Origin: Acidobacteriaceae bacterium
GTDB taxonomy: Bacteria; Acidobacteriota; Terriglobia; Terriglobales; Acidobacteriaceae
Direction of reading: 5' to 3'
NCBI GenBank assembly: GCA_025462885.1
Contig: JAOAPN010000007.1
Coordinates: 1-37,467 of the forward strand
DNA: 37,467 nt
Positions 1 to 8,479 of the stretch are shown one piece after another. Every line of letters begins with the position of its first letter. Position 1 is the first letter of the stretch. Position numbers and translations under genes: made by a program. The notes beneath the pieces were generated by a model. It did not search any database. It had not been told where the DNA came from and saw only the letters and a list, made by a program, of their open reading frames with translations.

Positions 1-2273
1 GGGCGGAGATCCTGCTCGTTGAAGCGGATGGCCATGCCGTCGTGGGTGGCGATGAAGATGACCTGCTGGCCGTCGGTGATGCGGGCGATGATGAGCTCGT
101 CGTCCTTGTCGATGCCGATGGCGATGATGCCGCGGGACATGACGTTGGAGAAGTCCTTGAGGGCGGTCTTCTTGACGGTGCCGTTGCGGGTGGCGAAGAG
201 GACGAATTTGGAGTCCTCGTTGAGGTCGCGGACGGGGAGGATGGTGACGACTTTTTCGCCGGGCTGGAGGTCGACGAGCGAGGCCATGGCCTTGCCCTTG
301 CCAGCGGCGCCGACGTCGGGGACTTCGTAGACCTTCAGCCAGTAGACACGCCCGGTGTTGGTGAAGCACAACAGGAACGCGTGAGTGGAATCGATGATGA
401 GCTGGGCGACGAAGTCCTCTTCGCGGGTCTTCATGCCCAGGCGGCCGGTGCCGCCGCGGCGCTGCTGGCGATAGATGGAGATGGGCGTGCGCTTGAGGTA
501 GCCGGTGTTGGAGACGGTGACGGCGACTTGCTCGTCGGCGATGAGGTCTTCGAGGGTGAGCTCGTCGGCTTCGTCGGTGATGATGGTGCGGCGGGGATCG
601 CCGTACCTGTCGCGGATGTCTTCGAGCTCCTTGATGATGACGCGGCGGAGTTTTTTCTCGGAGGCGAGGATGGACTCGAACTCGGCGATGTTTTCGCGGA
701 TGGAGCGGAGCTCGTTGAGGAGCTCGTCGATGGAGAGCTGGGTGAGGCGGTAGAGCTGGAGCTCGAGGATGGCGTCGATCTGGCGGTAGCTGAGGATCAG
801 GGTGCCGGTGGTGTTGAAGGTCATGTCGACGCCGTACTTGGTCGGGTCGAGCGAGACGCCGGCGAGCTCTGTGCCGCGCAGGTTGATGGATTTGCCGGAG
901 AAGTAGCTGAAGAGGCGCTCGCGGGCCTCGGGGCGGCTGCCGGACTGGCGGATGATCTTGATCACGTTGTCGAGGTGATCGAGCGCGATCTGGTAGCCGA
1001 GGAGGATGTGTTCGCGGTCGCGAGCCTTGTTGAGCAGGAAGGCGGTGCGGCGGCGGACGACTTCGACGCGGTGGTCGAGGAAGGCGCGGATGGCCTTGTC
1101 CAGCGGCAGTTCTTTGGGCTGGCCGTTATGGACGGCCAGGAAGATCATGGAGAAGGACTCCTGCATCTGGGTGTGCTTGTGGAGCTGATTGAGGACGATC
1201 TGGTGCTCGGCACCGCGCTTGAGGCCGATGACGATGCGCATGCCGTCGCGGTCGGACTCGTCGCGGAACTCGTCGCGGGCGATGTCGGTGATGACGCCGT
1301 CGTTGACCAGCTCGGCGATGCGCTCGATGAGCTTATTCTTATTGACCTGGTACGGGATCTCGGTGACGATGATGGCCTGGCGTCCGCCGGAGATGTTCTC
1401 GATCTTGCACTTCGACCGCATCATGAAGCGGCCGCGGCCGGTGGAGTAGGCCTGACGGATATTCGAGCTGCCGTAGAGGATGCCGTAGGTGGGGAAGTCG
1501 GGGCCGAGGACGTGCTCCAGGCAGAGGTCGAGGTCGGACTTGGTCTCCTGCGGCGACTTGGAGATGAGCGCGATGCACGCATTTACGACTTCGGTCAGAT
1601 TGTGCGGCGGGATGTTGGTCGCCATACCGACGGCGATGCCGGAGCTGCCGTTGACGATCAGGTTCGGGATGCGGGCCGGGAGGACGGTCGGCTCGATGGA
1701 CGACTCGTCGTAGTTCGGGGTGAAGTCGACGGTGTCGAAGTCGATGTCGGCGAGCATCTCACCGGCGAGACGGGTGAGGCGGGATTCGGTGTATCTCATC
1801 GCCGCCGGAGAATCGCCGTCTACAGAGCCGAAGTTTCCCTGGCCATCTACTAATAGATAGCGCAGAGAAAAGGGCTGGGCCATGCGGACCATCGTGTCGT
1901 AGATGGCGGAGTCGCCGTGGGGGTGGTAGTTGCCCATGACGTGGCCTACGACCTTGGCAGACTTGGTGTATTTTTTGTTGAACTGGAGACCCATCTCCTG
2001 CATACCGTATAAGATACGGCGATGGACGGGCTTCAAGCCGTCGCGGACGTCGGGGAGCGCACGCCCGATGATGACCGACATGGAGTAGTCGAGATACGAC
2101 CGGCGCATCTCCTCCTCAATGTTGATGGAGAGCATGAACGCGGCACCGCGGCCCTGGACGTTGGTTCCTCCGTCGGGAGGGGTTCCGGCTGGTGGTGGAG
2201 CGTTGGAGGCGGCGTCCTGCGGGGAGGGGACTTCGGGGTTTTTCGGGTCTTCTGGAAAGAGATCGTCAGCCAT
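1..2273 (-). CDS. gyrA: DNA gyrase subunit A (3' end outside the window)
   Basis: GyrA is the DNA-cleaving and religating subunit of gyrase, which introduces negative supercoils with GyrB in the cytoplasm. About 757 codons are visible from ATG 2273; the last beta-pinwheel blades and the stop lie outside the window. The winged-helix/tower core is intact: VHRRILYGM at about 83-91, [10 protein letters not shown] at 117-126 and the DNA-linking tyrosine Y161 in AMRYTES (equivalent to E. coli Y122). The GyrA box QRRGGTG is at about 604-610, typical of gyrase rather than ParC. The quinolone positions equivalent to S83 and D87 are Ser122 and Asp126, the susceptible state. Compared with E. coli there are about 39 extra residues, rich in Pro, Asp and Gly, before the conserved [17 protein letters not shown] segment. 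No Shine-Dalgarno precedes the ATG, and a TATAAT lies only 13 nt upstream of it. Confidence 0.97.
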   Translation of the reverse strand, partial: MADDLFPEDPKNPEVPSPQDAASNAPPPAGTPPDGGTNVQGRGAAFMLSINIEEEMRRSYLDYSMSVIIGRALPDVRDGLKPVHRRILYGMQEMGLQFNKKYTKSAKVVGHVMGNYHPHGDSAIYDTMVRMAQPFSLRYLLVDGQGNFGSVDGDSPAAMRYTESRLTRLAGEMLADIDFDTVDFTPNYDESSIEPTVLPARIPNLIVNGSSGIAVGMATNIPPHNLTEVVNACIALISKSPQETKSDLDLCLEHVLGPDFPTYGILYGSSNIRQAYSTGRGRFMMRSKCKIENISGGRQAIIVTEIPYQVNKNKLIERIAELVNDGVITDIARDEFRDESDRDGMRIVIGLKRGAEHQIVLNQLHKHTQMQESFSMIFLAVHNGQPKELPLDKAIRAFLDHRVEVVRRRTAFLLNKARDREHILLGYQIALDHLDNVIKIIRQSGSRPEARERLFSYFSGKSINLRGTELAGVSLDPTKYGVDMTFNTTGTLILSYRQIDAILELQLYRLTQLSIDELLNELRSIRENIAEFESILASEKKLRRVIIKELEDIRDRYGDPRRTIITDEADELTLEDLIADEQVAVTVSNTGYLKRTPISIYRQQRRGGTGRLGMKTREEDFVAQLIIDSTHAFLLCFTNTGRVYWLKVYEVPDVGAAGKGKAMASLVDLQPGEKVVTILPVRDLNEDSKFVLFATRNGTVKKTALKDFSNVMSRGIIAIGIDKDDELIIARITDGQQVIFIATHDGMAIRFNEQDLR

Positions 2274-2286
2274 GATTTATCTGTCT

Positions 2287-2314
2287 ATTATAGATGGTTA
2301 AGGGCTGGATTGAA
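2287..2314 (-). promoter_or_regulatory. putative gyrA promoter
   Basis: Read on the minus strand, a perfect -10 hexamer TATAAT (2292-2287) follows a weaker -35 TTCAAT (2314-2309) with a 16-nt spacer. The expected start point near 2280 would leave only about 7 nt of leader before the gyrA ATG at 2273. Position and hexamers are seen directly; activity is inferred. Confidence 0.5.
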
Positions 2315-2450
2315 GCGGGCGAAGGGGGATGCAGGTAGTCGTGGGGGATACCTGCCAATAGCTATCCGGAAGGACAGGCCTAAATAGCTGTAACGATGAG
2401 GGTTGCGGGTGCGAGCAAAGTGGGCGGAAAGTGCTGTCGGCAAAGAAAAA

Positions 2451-2480
2451 AGAGGGAGAGGACTGATGCCCTCTCCCTCT
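2451..2480 (-). terminator. intrinsic terminator after the first TonB receptor gene
   Basis: An 11-bp perfect stem (2451-2461 paired with 2470-2480) with an 8-nt loop lies 25 nt past the receptor stop. On the minus strand it is followed by TTTTTCTTTG. It separates the receptor gene from gyrA, which therefore needs its own promoter. Confidence 0.9.
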
Positions 2481-2505
2481 CGAGTTTGGTGCGATACTTT
2501 GGCTT

Positions 2506-5500
2506 TTAGAACTCGAACCGGACTGAACCGCGAGCGTAGAAAGCGCGCTGGAAGGAGAGTGGCTTGAGGTAGTCGACGTTGACCGTGGTGTTGTTGAGCG
2601 CCGAATCCTGATCGATCTGTGTGAGCGAACGGGAGTTTAGGACGTTGAACATGTCCCACGCGAGCTTCAGTTTTGCCCCTTCGCGGATCGCGATTGGATA
2701 GTCGGTATGGAGGTCGAGTTGGATGTTGGAGGGGGTACGACCCAACGAGCCGCGACCGTTACCGAGTGGGATTTCGCCTGCATTGTCGTAGACGGGGTGG
2801 GCTCCGAAGTTAGTGAGCGGTGCCCCAGCCTGGCCACGAAGGCCCATTCCTTGCGTAAGGCCATGCAGGAAGGTGTGAGGAAGAACATAGGAGCCGTACA
2901 GGTTGCCTACATGACGACGATCAGTGTTGAGGTAGCCGGACTTGAACTGGCCGCCCAACTCTCCAAGAACACCCTGGGTGAAGTCGAAGAGGGAGCTGAT
3001 GCCGGGGTCGGACTGACCGTTGTCGTTGCGGAAGAGACCTTCATAGTTGCCGTAAAGCTTCGCGTAGCGGTAGTTTACCCGGAGCAGGAAATTGTGGCTG
3101 AAATTCTTATTGGCCTCAATCTCAAGCGCCTGGTAATGACGACGGGCTGCTGCGAAGCCGTCCGGTTTGCCGTCCGGAATGGTGAGACCGGCGGTATCAG
3201 GATTCAGACCGCAGGCACCACCGATGTTCTGTCCAGCAGAGTTCTTCTGGATACCGTAGTCGAGCGGGCAGTTTGCCGGAGGGGTGGTGGTGTACGCCAC
3301 TTCCTGCTCGTTGGTGAAGTAGTCAGACGACGGGCTAGGGTTGCCGATGAGGAAGTTCTGCGTCACGCCGCCGTTGGCACCTTCTGGTGAAACGCCGGAA
3401 AGGTCCTCAAGGATTCTGAGCAGACGACGATCGGTGTAACGCGCGCTGACGACAAAGCCGGACCCGACCTTACGCTCGAGACCTGCAACGAACTCCTCTT
3501 CGTAGTTGAGCTTTGTACCCGACGCAATCAGTTCGGGGGAAGAACCGCTGATCGAGAGAGCGCCGCCGGCAGTACCGGCTGCCTTGTTACCACTGATCAA
3601 GTGGGCAGCATCGAGAACCGGAACGACGGTGCCGAGAGAGCTGACGACCGCTTGGCCGTTGATCGCCTGGGGCGAGTAATTGGCACGGTAGATGTCCTGC
3701 TCCTGGTTCAGAGTGCGGATGGCCGCGTCTGCAGGAAGCATCTGGGTGTAACGGGCGTAGTTAAAGAACACCTTACCCTTGCGATCGCCGAAAGGATCGA
3801 CGTTGATACCGAGGCGCGGCGACCAGTTGTCGTTGAAGACGTACATCTGTTGGGTTCCGTTGAGCTGCTCTTCTTCCCAACGAAGGCCAAGGTTGAGGCT
3901 GATGCGCTTGTTTAGGACCCAGTCGTCGTTGGCATAGATCTGGTGGTAGCCAACGCTGGTGAAGGCCTGTGGATTGCTGTAAAGGCCACGGTTCTGGGAA
4001 AGATAGACCGGGTTGCCTTTATAAAGAGGGCAGAGTGAGGTCGGGCAGGATCCGTCGGTTACGACGTTGAGCTTGAAGCCTGCGCTGGCCTGTGCGCCGG
4101 CGAGACCAGCTGGAGTCGGAGTGCCGATGTCGTTCGTGGTTGGGAAGGCGTACGTGCCGCCGCTGTATCCCTTGAGCAGATCGTAGATGGCGCGATCGAA
4201 CTCATACCCGATGGAGAGGGTGTGGGTTCCAAACAGTCTCGCCGTCTTTTCCATCTCTGCGGTACCGGAGTAAGCGTTGGTCTTGGGGTTCTGGTAGAAG
4301 CCCAGACCTTGAGCGCTGAACTGTGGTCCCGTGCCAAGCGCGGCTTGGGTGGTATCGGTGATCGAGAACAGGTTTGAGAAGCCAGACTCGGTGAAGTGCG
4401 TCTGCTTGGCGGTAAGAGCGACGTTGATGACCCATGTCGGGCTCAAGGCCGCGTTCATGTGAACGACTTCGTTGCGCGATCCATAATTCCAACGGCTGAA
4501 TGAAGAGGAGTTCGCTTGGTTGAAGTTCGGGTACAGCGGAAAGGCGTCCTGGTTCGCAGGGCCGTAGCCGTAGTTCGTGCTCGAAGGATCGCCAAAGGCG
4601 GAGGCATCGAAGGTGACCGTCTCCAAGGGCTTGTAGGTGAGCTTGCCGGCCCAGCTATAGGCGGTGATGGAGTTGGTAAAGGCTCCTTGTGCCGCGAGAC
4701 CCGATCCAGCTGGCGCGATGTACTGCACCTGATTCAAGGAAGGATTAAAGGCTCCGAAGAAGAATAGCTTGTCGCGTTGACCCTTGAATGGGATGTATCC
4801 ACCGACTTCGATGGCAGCGTCATACTGCGGATTCGCGAAGATGCGTCCGTGGGTGTTGACGCGTCCAAAGTAGTCGTCGGCGTAACGTTGAGTGGCACCG
4901 AACTGGCTAGGCGCGAAGTAGGCCGAGACCGCTCCATGAAAGTGGTTGCCACCGGTCTTGGTGACGATGAGTGCGATACCGCCGTCTGCACGGCCGTACT
5001 TTGGCTCAAGCGCTCCGGTCTTCACCTGGACACCCTGGATGAAGGAGAGGTTGATGCCGGTTCCGAGCGAACCGTAGGTGGGGCTGAAGACTCCGAGACC
5101 GCCGTAGCCGACGTCGGTGAGGTTCACGCCGTCGATGATGTACTGATTCTCAAGTCCGGTTGCGCCGCCGATGGAGGGGTTCGCGGTACCGGTGCCGCCG
5201 CCGTTGACTGCGCCAGGAGCGGTGTAGAAAAGGCTGCCAACGTTACGTGCAACGGGAACCTGCTGGTAGAAGGTGTAGTCCAGGTTGCTGCCGATGGCCG
5301 TCGAGATGGTGTTGACTTCGACACTGTTGCTGCTGACTTCGACGGTATCGTTGACGCCGCCCAGCTGCACGGTCAGATCGAAGCTGGAGATACGGCCGAT
5401 CACGACGTTGACGTTCTTGGCCTGGGTGGCGCTGAAGTTTTCTTTCGTGGCTTTTACGGTGTAGACGCCGGGGGTAAGACCGCCGATGGTATAGCGGCCC

Positions 5501-5709
5501 GTGTTGTCGGTGGTGGCATCGCGTTGGTCGGTAGGCCCGGTGACAGTTACCTTGGCGCCAGCGATGACGGCGCCGGTGGGATCGGTAATAACGCCGGACA
5601 GACCACCGCGTGTCGCAGATGCATCCTGCGCATGAAGTTGAAGCGCAGTCGTCGAAAGAACTGGCAGGAGCAGCGCAGATGCAAGAACGCCCTTAATAAA
5701 GCAATTCAC
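2506..5709 (-). CDS. Oar-like TonB-dependent receptor with carboxypeptidase-regulatory-like N-terminal domain
   Basis: A 1067-residue outer-membrane protein. Residues 1-28 form a signal peptide ending ALQLHAQ. Residues about 36-115 are a carboxypeptidase-regulatory-like beta-sandwich (GGLSGVITDPTGAVIAGAKV). A plug domain with QYIIDGVNLTD follows at about 190-200, and then a long beta-barrel ending in SVRFEF, with the terminal aromatic residue typical of barrel proteins recognised by the BAM complex. This class is much expanded in Acidobacteriota and is thought to import large or polymeric ligands; the ligand here cannot be read from the sequence. The start is GTG 5709: GGGAGG stands just upstream and the signal peptide begins at that codon. 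The gene stands alone, divergent from the GWxTD gene, and ends at a strong terminator. No SusD-like partner or TonB/ExbBD genes are in the window. Confidence 0.93.
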   Translation of the reverse strand: MNCFIKGVLASALLLPVLSTTALQLHAQDASATRGGLSGVITDPTGAVIAGAKVTVTGPTDQRDATTDNTGRYTIGGLTPGVYTVKATKENFSATQAKNVNVVIGRISSFDLTVQLGGVNDTVEVSSNSVEVNTISTAIGSNLDYTFYQQVPVARNVGSLFYTAPGAVNGGGTGTANPSIGGATGLENQYIIDGVNLTDVGYGGLGVFSPTYGSLGTGINLSFIQGVQVKTGALEPKYGRADGGIALIVTKTGGNHFHGAVSAYFAPSQFGATQRYADDYFGRVNTHGRIFANPQYDAAIEVGGYIPFKGQRDKLFFFGAFNPSLNQVQYIAPAGSGLAAQGAFTNSITAYSWAGKLTYKPLETVTFDASAFGDPSSTNYGYGPANQDAFPLYPNFNQANSSSFSRWNYGSRNEVVHMNAALSPTWVINVALTAKQTHFTESGFSNLFSITDTTQAALGTGPQFSAQGLGFYQNPKTNAYSGTAEMEKTARLFGTHTLSIGYEFDRAIYDLLKGYSGGTYAFPTTNDIGTPTPAGLAGAQASAGFKLNVVTDGSCPTSLCPLYKGNPVYLSQNRGLYSNPQAFTSVGYHQIYANDDWVLNKRISLNLGLRWEEEQLNGTQQMYVFNDNWSPRLGINVDPFGDRKGKVFFNYARYTQMLPADAAIRTLNQEQDIYRANYSPQAINGQAVVSSLGTVVPVLDAAHLISGNKAAGTAGGALSISGSSPELIASGTKLNYEEEFVAGLERKVGSGFVVSARYTDRRLLRILEDLSGVSPEGANGGVTQNFLIGNPSPSSDYFTNEQEVAYTTTPPANCPLDYGIQKNSAGQNIGGACGLNPDTAGLTIPDGKPDGFAAARRHYQALEIEANKNFSHNFLLRVNYRYAKLYGNYEGLFRNDNGQSDPGISSLFDFTQGVLGELGGQFKSGYLNTDRRHVGNLYGSYVLPHTFLHGLTQGMGLRGQAGAPLTNFGAHPVYDNAGEIPLGNGRGSLGRTPSNIQLDLHTDYPIAIREGAKLKLAWDMFNVLNSRSLTQIDQDSALNNTTVNVDYLKPLSFQRAFYARGSVRFEF

Positions 5710-5966
5710 AAAAACCTCCCGGGATCATTCCGAGTCGCATCTTAAGGAGTGGCGGGAGAGATTATTTTTCTTACGCGTCTTCGGATTTGGCAACTCGAAA
5801 TGTATTGAGGCCATACGCACGTCTCGGGCCAAATTATTTTCCCAACAAAATCATCGAGTTGCGAGGAGCTAAAAAAATCGTATTTCCACGATTATGTATT
5901 TCTGGATAAGAATAAATCCCGTTTTCAGTATTTACACTTAAGTGAAGCAACGCCAATGGGTTAGCG
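5710..5966. promoter_or_regulatory. divergent intergenic region with a 10-bp palindrome
   Basis: This AT-richer 257-bp region separates the divergent receptor and GWxTD genes and must hold both promoters; I could not assign convincing -35/-10 pairs. A perfect palindrome CACTTAAGTG lies at 5935-5944, about 22 nt before the first possible GWxTD start, and is a candidate operator for that gene. Confidence 0.4.
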
Positions 5967-7964
5967 ATGGCGATTTATATCAAAAAAAGTAGATTTGGTC
6001 GCGCAACTAATCCGAAAATGAAGGGTCTTACAAGGGTTGGGCAAATGAAAAAAATCGGGCAGTCCCGTGAATCGAGTCTCTTGTTGACAGGTCTTCCGTG
6101 GTTGGCGAAACGATGGCGTTTCGTCGTTCTGATGGCGGTGTTCTCTCTCCCGCAGGCAGCGTGGTCGGCAAAGGATCCGGCTGTTCCGGCAAAGTACGCG
6201 CACTGGCTCAATCAGGAGGTGAACTACCTGATTACCAACGACGAACGGTCGTTGTTCCTGCATCTTGCTTCGGATGATGCCAGGGACCGGTTCATCGAAA
6301 CTTTCTGGGCGGTGCGCAACCCATCTTTGAACGCGCCGACGAATGTCTTCAAAGAGGAGCACTACCGACGCCTCGAGTATGCGAACCAGAACTACGGCTC
6401 ACTATCACTGGGAGACGGTGAAGGTACGGACCGTGGCATGACGTATGTCACCCTTGGAGCACCGGCCCAGATTCAGTCGTACCCGGAATCGAAGTCGCTG
6501 CGACCGCTGCAGATCTGGTTCTACGAGAATACGAGCGGAGCTCTTCCGGTTCACTTCTACGTGATGTTCTATAAGCAGAGCCCGATTGAGGACTACAAGA
6601 TCTACTCGCCGACGGGGGATCGTCCGCAGAAGCTGGTGAATGGCACGAGTGCCGTCAACGACGATGCAAGGGCGACCAAGATGATTGACGCCGATCTTGG
6701 CGTCGAGGTCGCGCATGTGGCGCTTTCATTGATTCCGGGTGAACCGGTGGACTTGAAGTCGCCCGCACCGTCGATGCAGTCGGACATCCTGATCAGCAAT
6801 ATTCAGAACTACCGGAATCTGCCGGTAAATAAAGATCTGTTGAAGTTGCGACGGGGAGAGCTGCAGAGCGTCTCGCATCGGGTGATTCTGGGCGAGCAGT
6901 TTACGGACCTGACGACGTTTGTTAGCCGTGGTTCGGCGAGCGATGTGAGTCTGCACTATCTCTTCAAGTTCCGCGAGCCGCGCGACCTCGGGCTGGCACA
7001 GCAGACAGACGGACGGTACTACTATTCGTTCTCGATGGAAGCGCACCTGAAAGGACCGGACGGCAAGGAGATTTACAAGGACGTCCGGAAGATCGCCGAC
7101 TATCTGACCGAGAAGCGCTACCAGGAGATTCGCGAGATGACGTTCGGCGTGGAGGGACGCCTGCCGATCGCGCCGGGGAAGTATGAACTGCAACTCTCGC
7201 TGACGAACTCCATCAGCAAGCAGGTCTTTCAACAGAGTCGGGCGATTGTTGTCCCGGCATTCGACCACCCGCTGGCGATGAGCCCGGTGTTCTTTGCCAG
7301 CATGCAGCCGCCGGAGCGCGATCCCGCGGGGGATCTGCCGTTCAGCTTTTCAGGCGTGAAACTTTCTCCGCTGGGTTCCGATAATGCGGTGATTGTGCAG
7401 GGGAGCCCGCTGCGGATTCTGTTTCAGTTGTGGGAAGCTCCGGGAACTCCGGATGCGCTGCGCGGCCAATCGCTGATCGTGAACTATATGATCGGGCAGC
7501 TTGGAACGCAGGATAAGAAAGAAGAGGAACAGACGGTCGACCGGGGAGATTTTGATCGGTCCGGGAATCTGCTGCTGGGCAAAGATATTCGTACCGAAGT
7601 GATTCAGCCGGGCAACTATCGCCTGGTGTTGAAGGTGACGAATCCTGCGGATCACAGTACGGTATACCAGTCTCTGAATTTTGAGATTGCGACGCCATCG
7701 GCGCGGCCTGCTGCTCTCTGGACGGTTACCGCTGCTCCGTTGCATTCTCCTGACGATGCTGGGAACGATGTGTATCGCGCCGGACTCTGCTCGCTGGCCA
7801 ATCAGCATCTGGGCGAGGCGGCCGGGTATTTTGAAAAGGCGCTCGCGGTGCGTAGTACGAATGTCGCGGCGTCGAAGGCGCTTGCGGAGACATATCGGAA
7901 ACAGGGGAATCTGCGAGCGGCGGAGGAACTGGAGAAGAAGACGCAGGGTGTGGCTCAGCCCTGA
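5967..7964 (+). CDS. exported GWxTD-domain protein with C-terminal TPR-like repeat
   Basis: A 665-residue protein. The GWxTD family is a conserved domain of unknown function common in Acidobacteriota. The domain is visible at about 70-170: the family motif that gives its name, followed by RGxxYVxLGxP, appears here as GEGTDRGMTYVTLGAP (151-166), with Glu instead of Trp. The middle is beta-rich, and the last 65 residues resemble a tetratricopeptide helix pair (AAGYFEKALAVRSTN, ALAETYRKQGN). A signal peptide ends near PQAAWSA (about 68). Start choice is uncertain: ATG 5967 has no Shine-Dalgarno; ATG 6018 is possible; ATG 6045 has AAGGG 8 nt upstream and gives a more usual signal-peptide length (about 42 residues), so I favour it biologically. 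The gene is followed by a UUCG-loop terminator and looks monocistronic. Function unknown. Confidence 0.88.
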   Translation: MAIYIKKSRFGRATNPKMKGLTRVGQMKKIGQSRESSLLLTGLPWLAKRWRFVVLMAVFSLPQAAWSAKDPAVPAKYAHWLNQEVNYLITNDERSLFLHLASDDARDRFIETFWAVRNPSLNAPTNVFKEEHYRRLEYANQNYGSLSLGDGEGTDRGMTYVTLGAPAQIQSYPESKSLRPLQIWFYENTSGALPVHFYVMFYKQSPIEDYKIYSPTGDRPQKLVNGTSAVNDDARATKMIDADLGVEVAHVALSLIPGEPVDLKSPAPSMQSDILISNIQNYRNLPVNKDLLKLRRGELQSVSHRVILGEQFTDLTTFVSRGSASDVSLHYLFKFREPRDLGLAQQTDGRYYYSFSMEAHLKGPDGKEIYKDVRKIADYLTEKRYQEIREMTFGVEGRLPIAPGKYELQLSLTNSISKQVFQQSRAIVVPAFDHPLAMSPVFFASMQPPERDPAGDLPFSFSGVKLSPLGSDNAVIVQGSPLRILFQLWEAPGTPDALRGQSLIVNYMIGQLGTQDKKEEEQTVDRGDFDRSGNLLLGKDIRTEVIQPGNYRLVLKVTNPADHSTVYQSLNFEIATPSARPAALWTVTAAPLHSPDDAGNDVYRAGLCSLANQHLGEAAGYFEKALAVRSTNVAASKALAETYRKQGNLRAAEELEKKTQGVAQP

Positions 7965-8007
7965 TCGACTCTGCCCTGTTCGTCCTTTTCGAGGGGGGCG
8001 AATCGGG

Positions 8008-8033
8008 AAACGGAGAGCTTCGGCTCTCCGTTT
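8008..8033 (+). terminator. intrinsic terminator with UUCG tetraloop after the GWxTD gene
   Basis: An 11-bp perfect stem (8008-8018 with 8023-8033) is closed by C(TTCG)G, the extra-stable tetraloop. The run of T overlaps the end of the stem. It lies 44 nt past the GWxTD stop. Confidence 0.9.
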
Positions 8034-8040
8034 TTCTCTG

Positions 8041-8479
8041 TCCGGGACATTATTTTTGTTATGGGAGTATCAAGGACTGATCTAGTCGCATATTTTGCTT
8101 GATCTCGGACTTATCATGTCGTACATTCAAAATATCGAAACGATATGGCAGTCTTCTTGTGATTTCAGGGGCTGCTTGCTGGATTGGAGTAAGGAACAGG
8201 CCCTCGCGGGTTATCTCTTGGAGGAGACCGCAAGGACCTGGGATCACAGACGTCTGCCTGCGACTACTCGCATTCTAGGCTGCGTCCGCGGCCCTATCAA
8301 CTCCTAAAGACGGCGAGTCGTCCTCAGCTCTGGCTGACGGCGGTGAGCTACAGAATGGCCTGTTTGGGCTGACCCCCATTGGTGCGCTGAGACGCGTTGC
8401 CAGGGGCTGGCGGCTCCATGGCCAGAACCGCACCGCAGAGCAGTCTGGTGCGCGACGGACGAGTACGAGGAGACAGGAA
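8041..8479 (+). promoter_or_regulatory. long non-coding leader region of the siderophore receptor gene
   Basis: About 440 bp without a convincing gene precedes the STN-type receptor. A perfect inverted repeat, ATATCG-AAA-CGATAT, lies at 8132-8146 and is a candidate operator; it does not match the classical Fur box. Several short GC-rich inverted segments occur further down (for example CTGGC at 8407-8411 with GCCAG at 8420-8424), but I could not match the region to a known riboswitch; the cobalamin B12 box is not visible. A 70-codon open frame at 8095-8307 lacks a ribosome-binding site and is probably chance. Confidence 0.4.

Noticed and set aside
42..1853. A 603-codon plus-strand open frame across gyrA
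   Set aside because: It is a shadow of gyrA on the minus strand, which carries the catalytic Tyr and GyrA box; the translation is acidic low-complexity sequence.
8095..8307. A 70-codon plus-strand open frame in the leader of the siderophore receptor
   Set aside because: No ribosome-binding site, no recognisable domain, and its start region includes the candidate operator palindrome; not enough to call a gene.
8041..8479. Cobalamin riboswitch before a TonB receptor gene
   Set aside because: Considered because such receptors often have one, but the B12 box and the conserved core could not be found.
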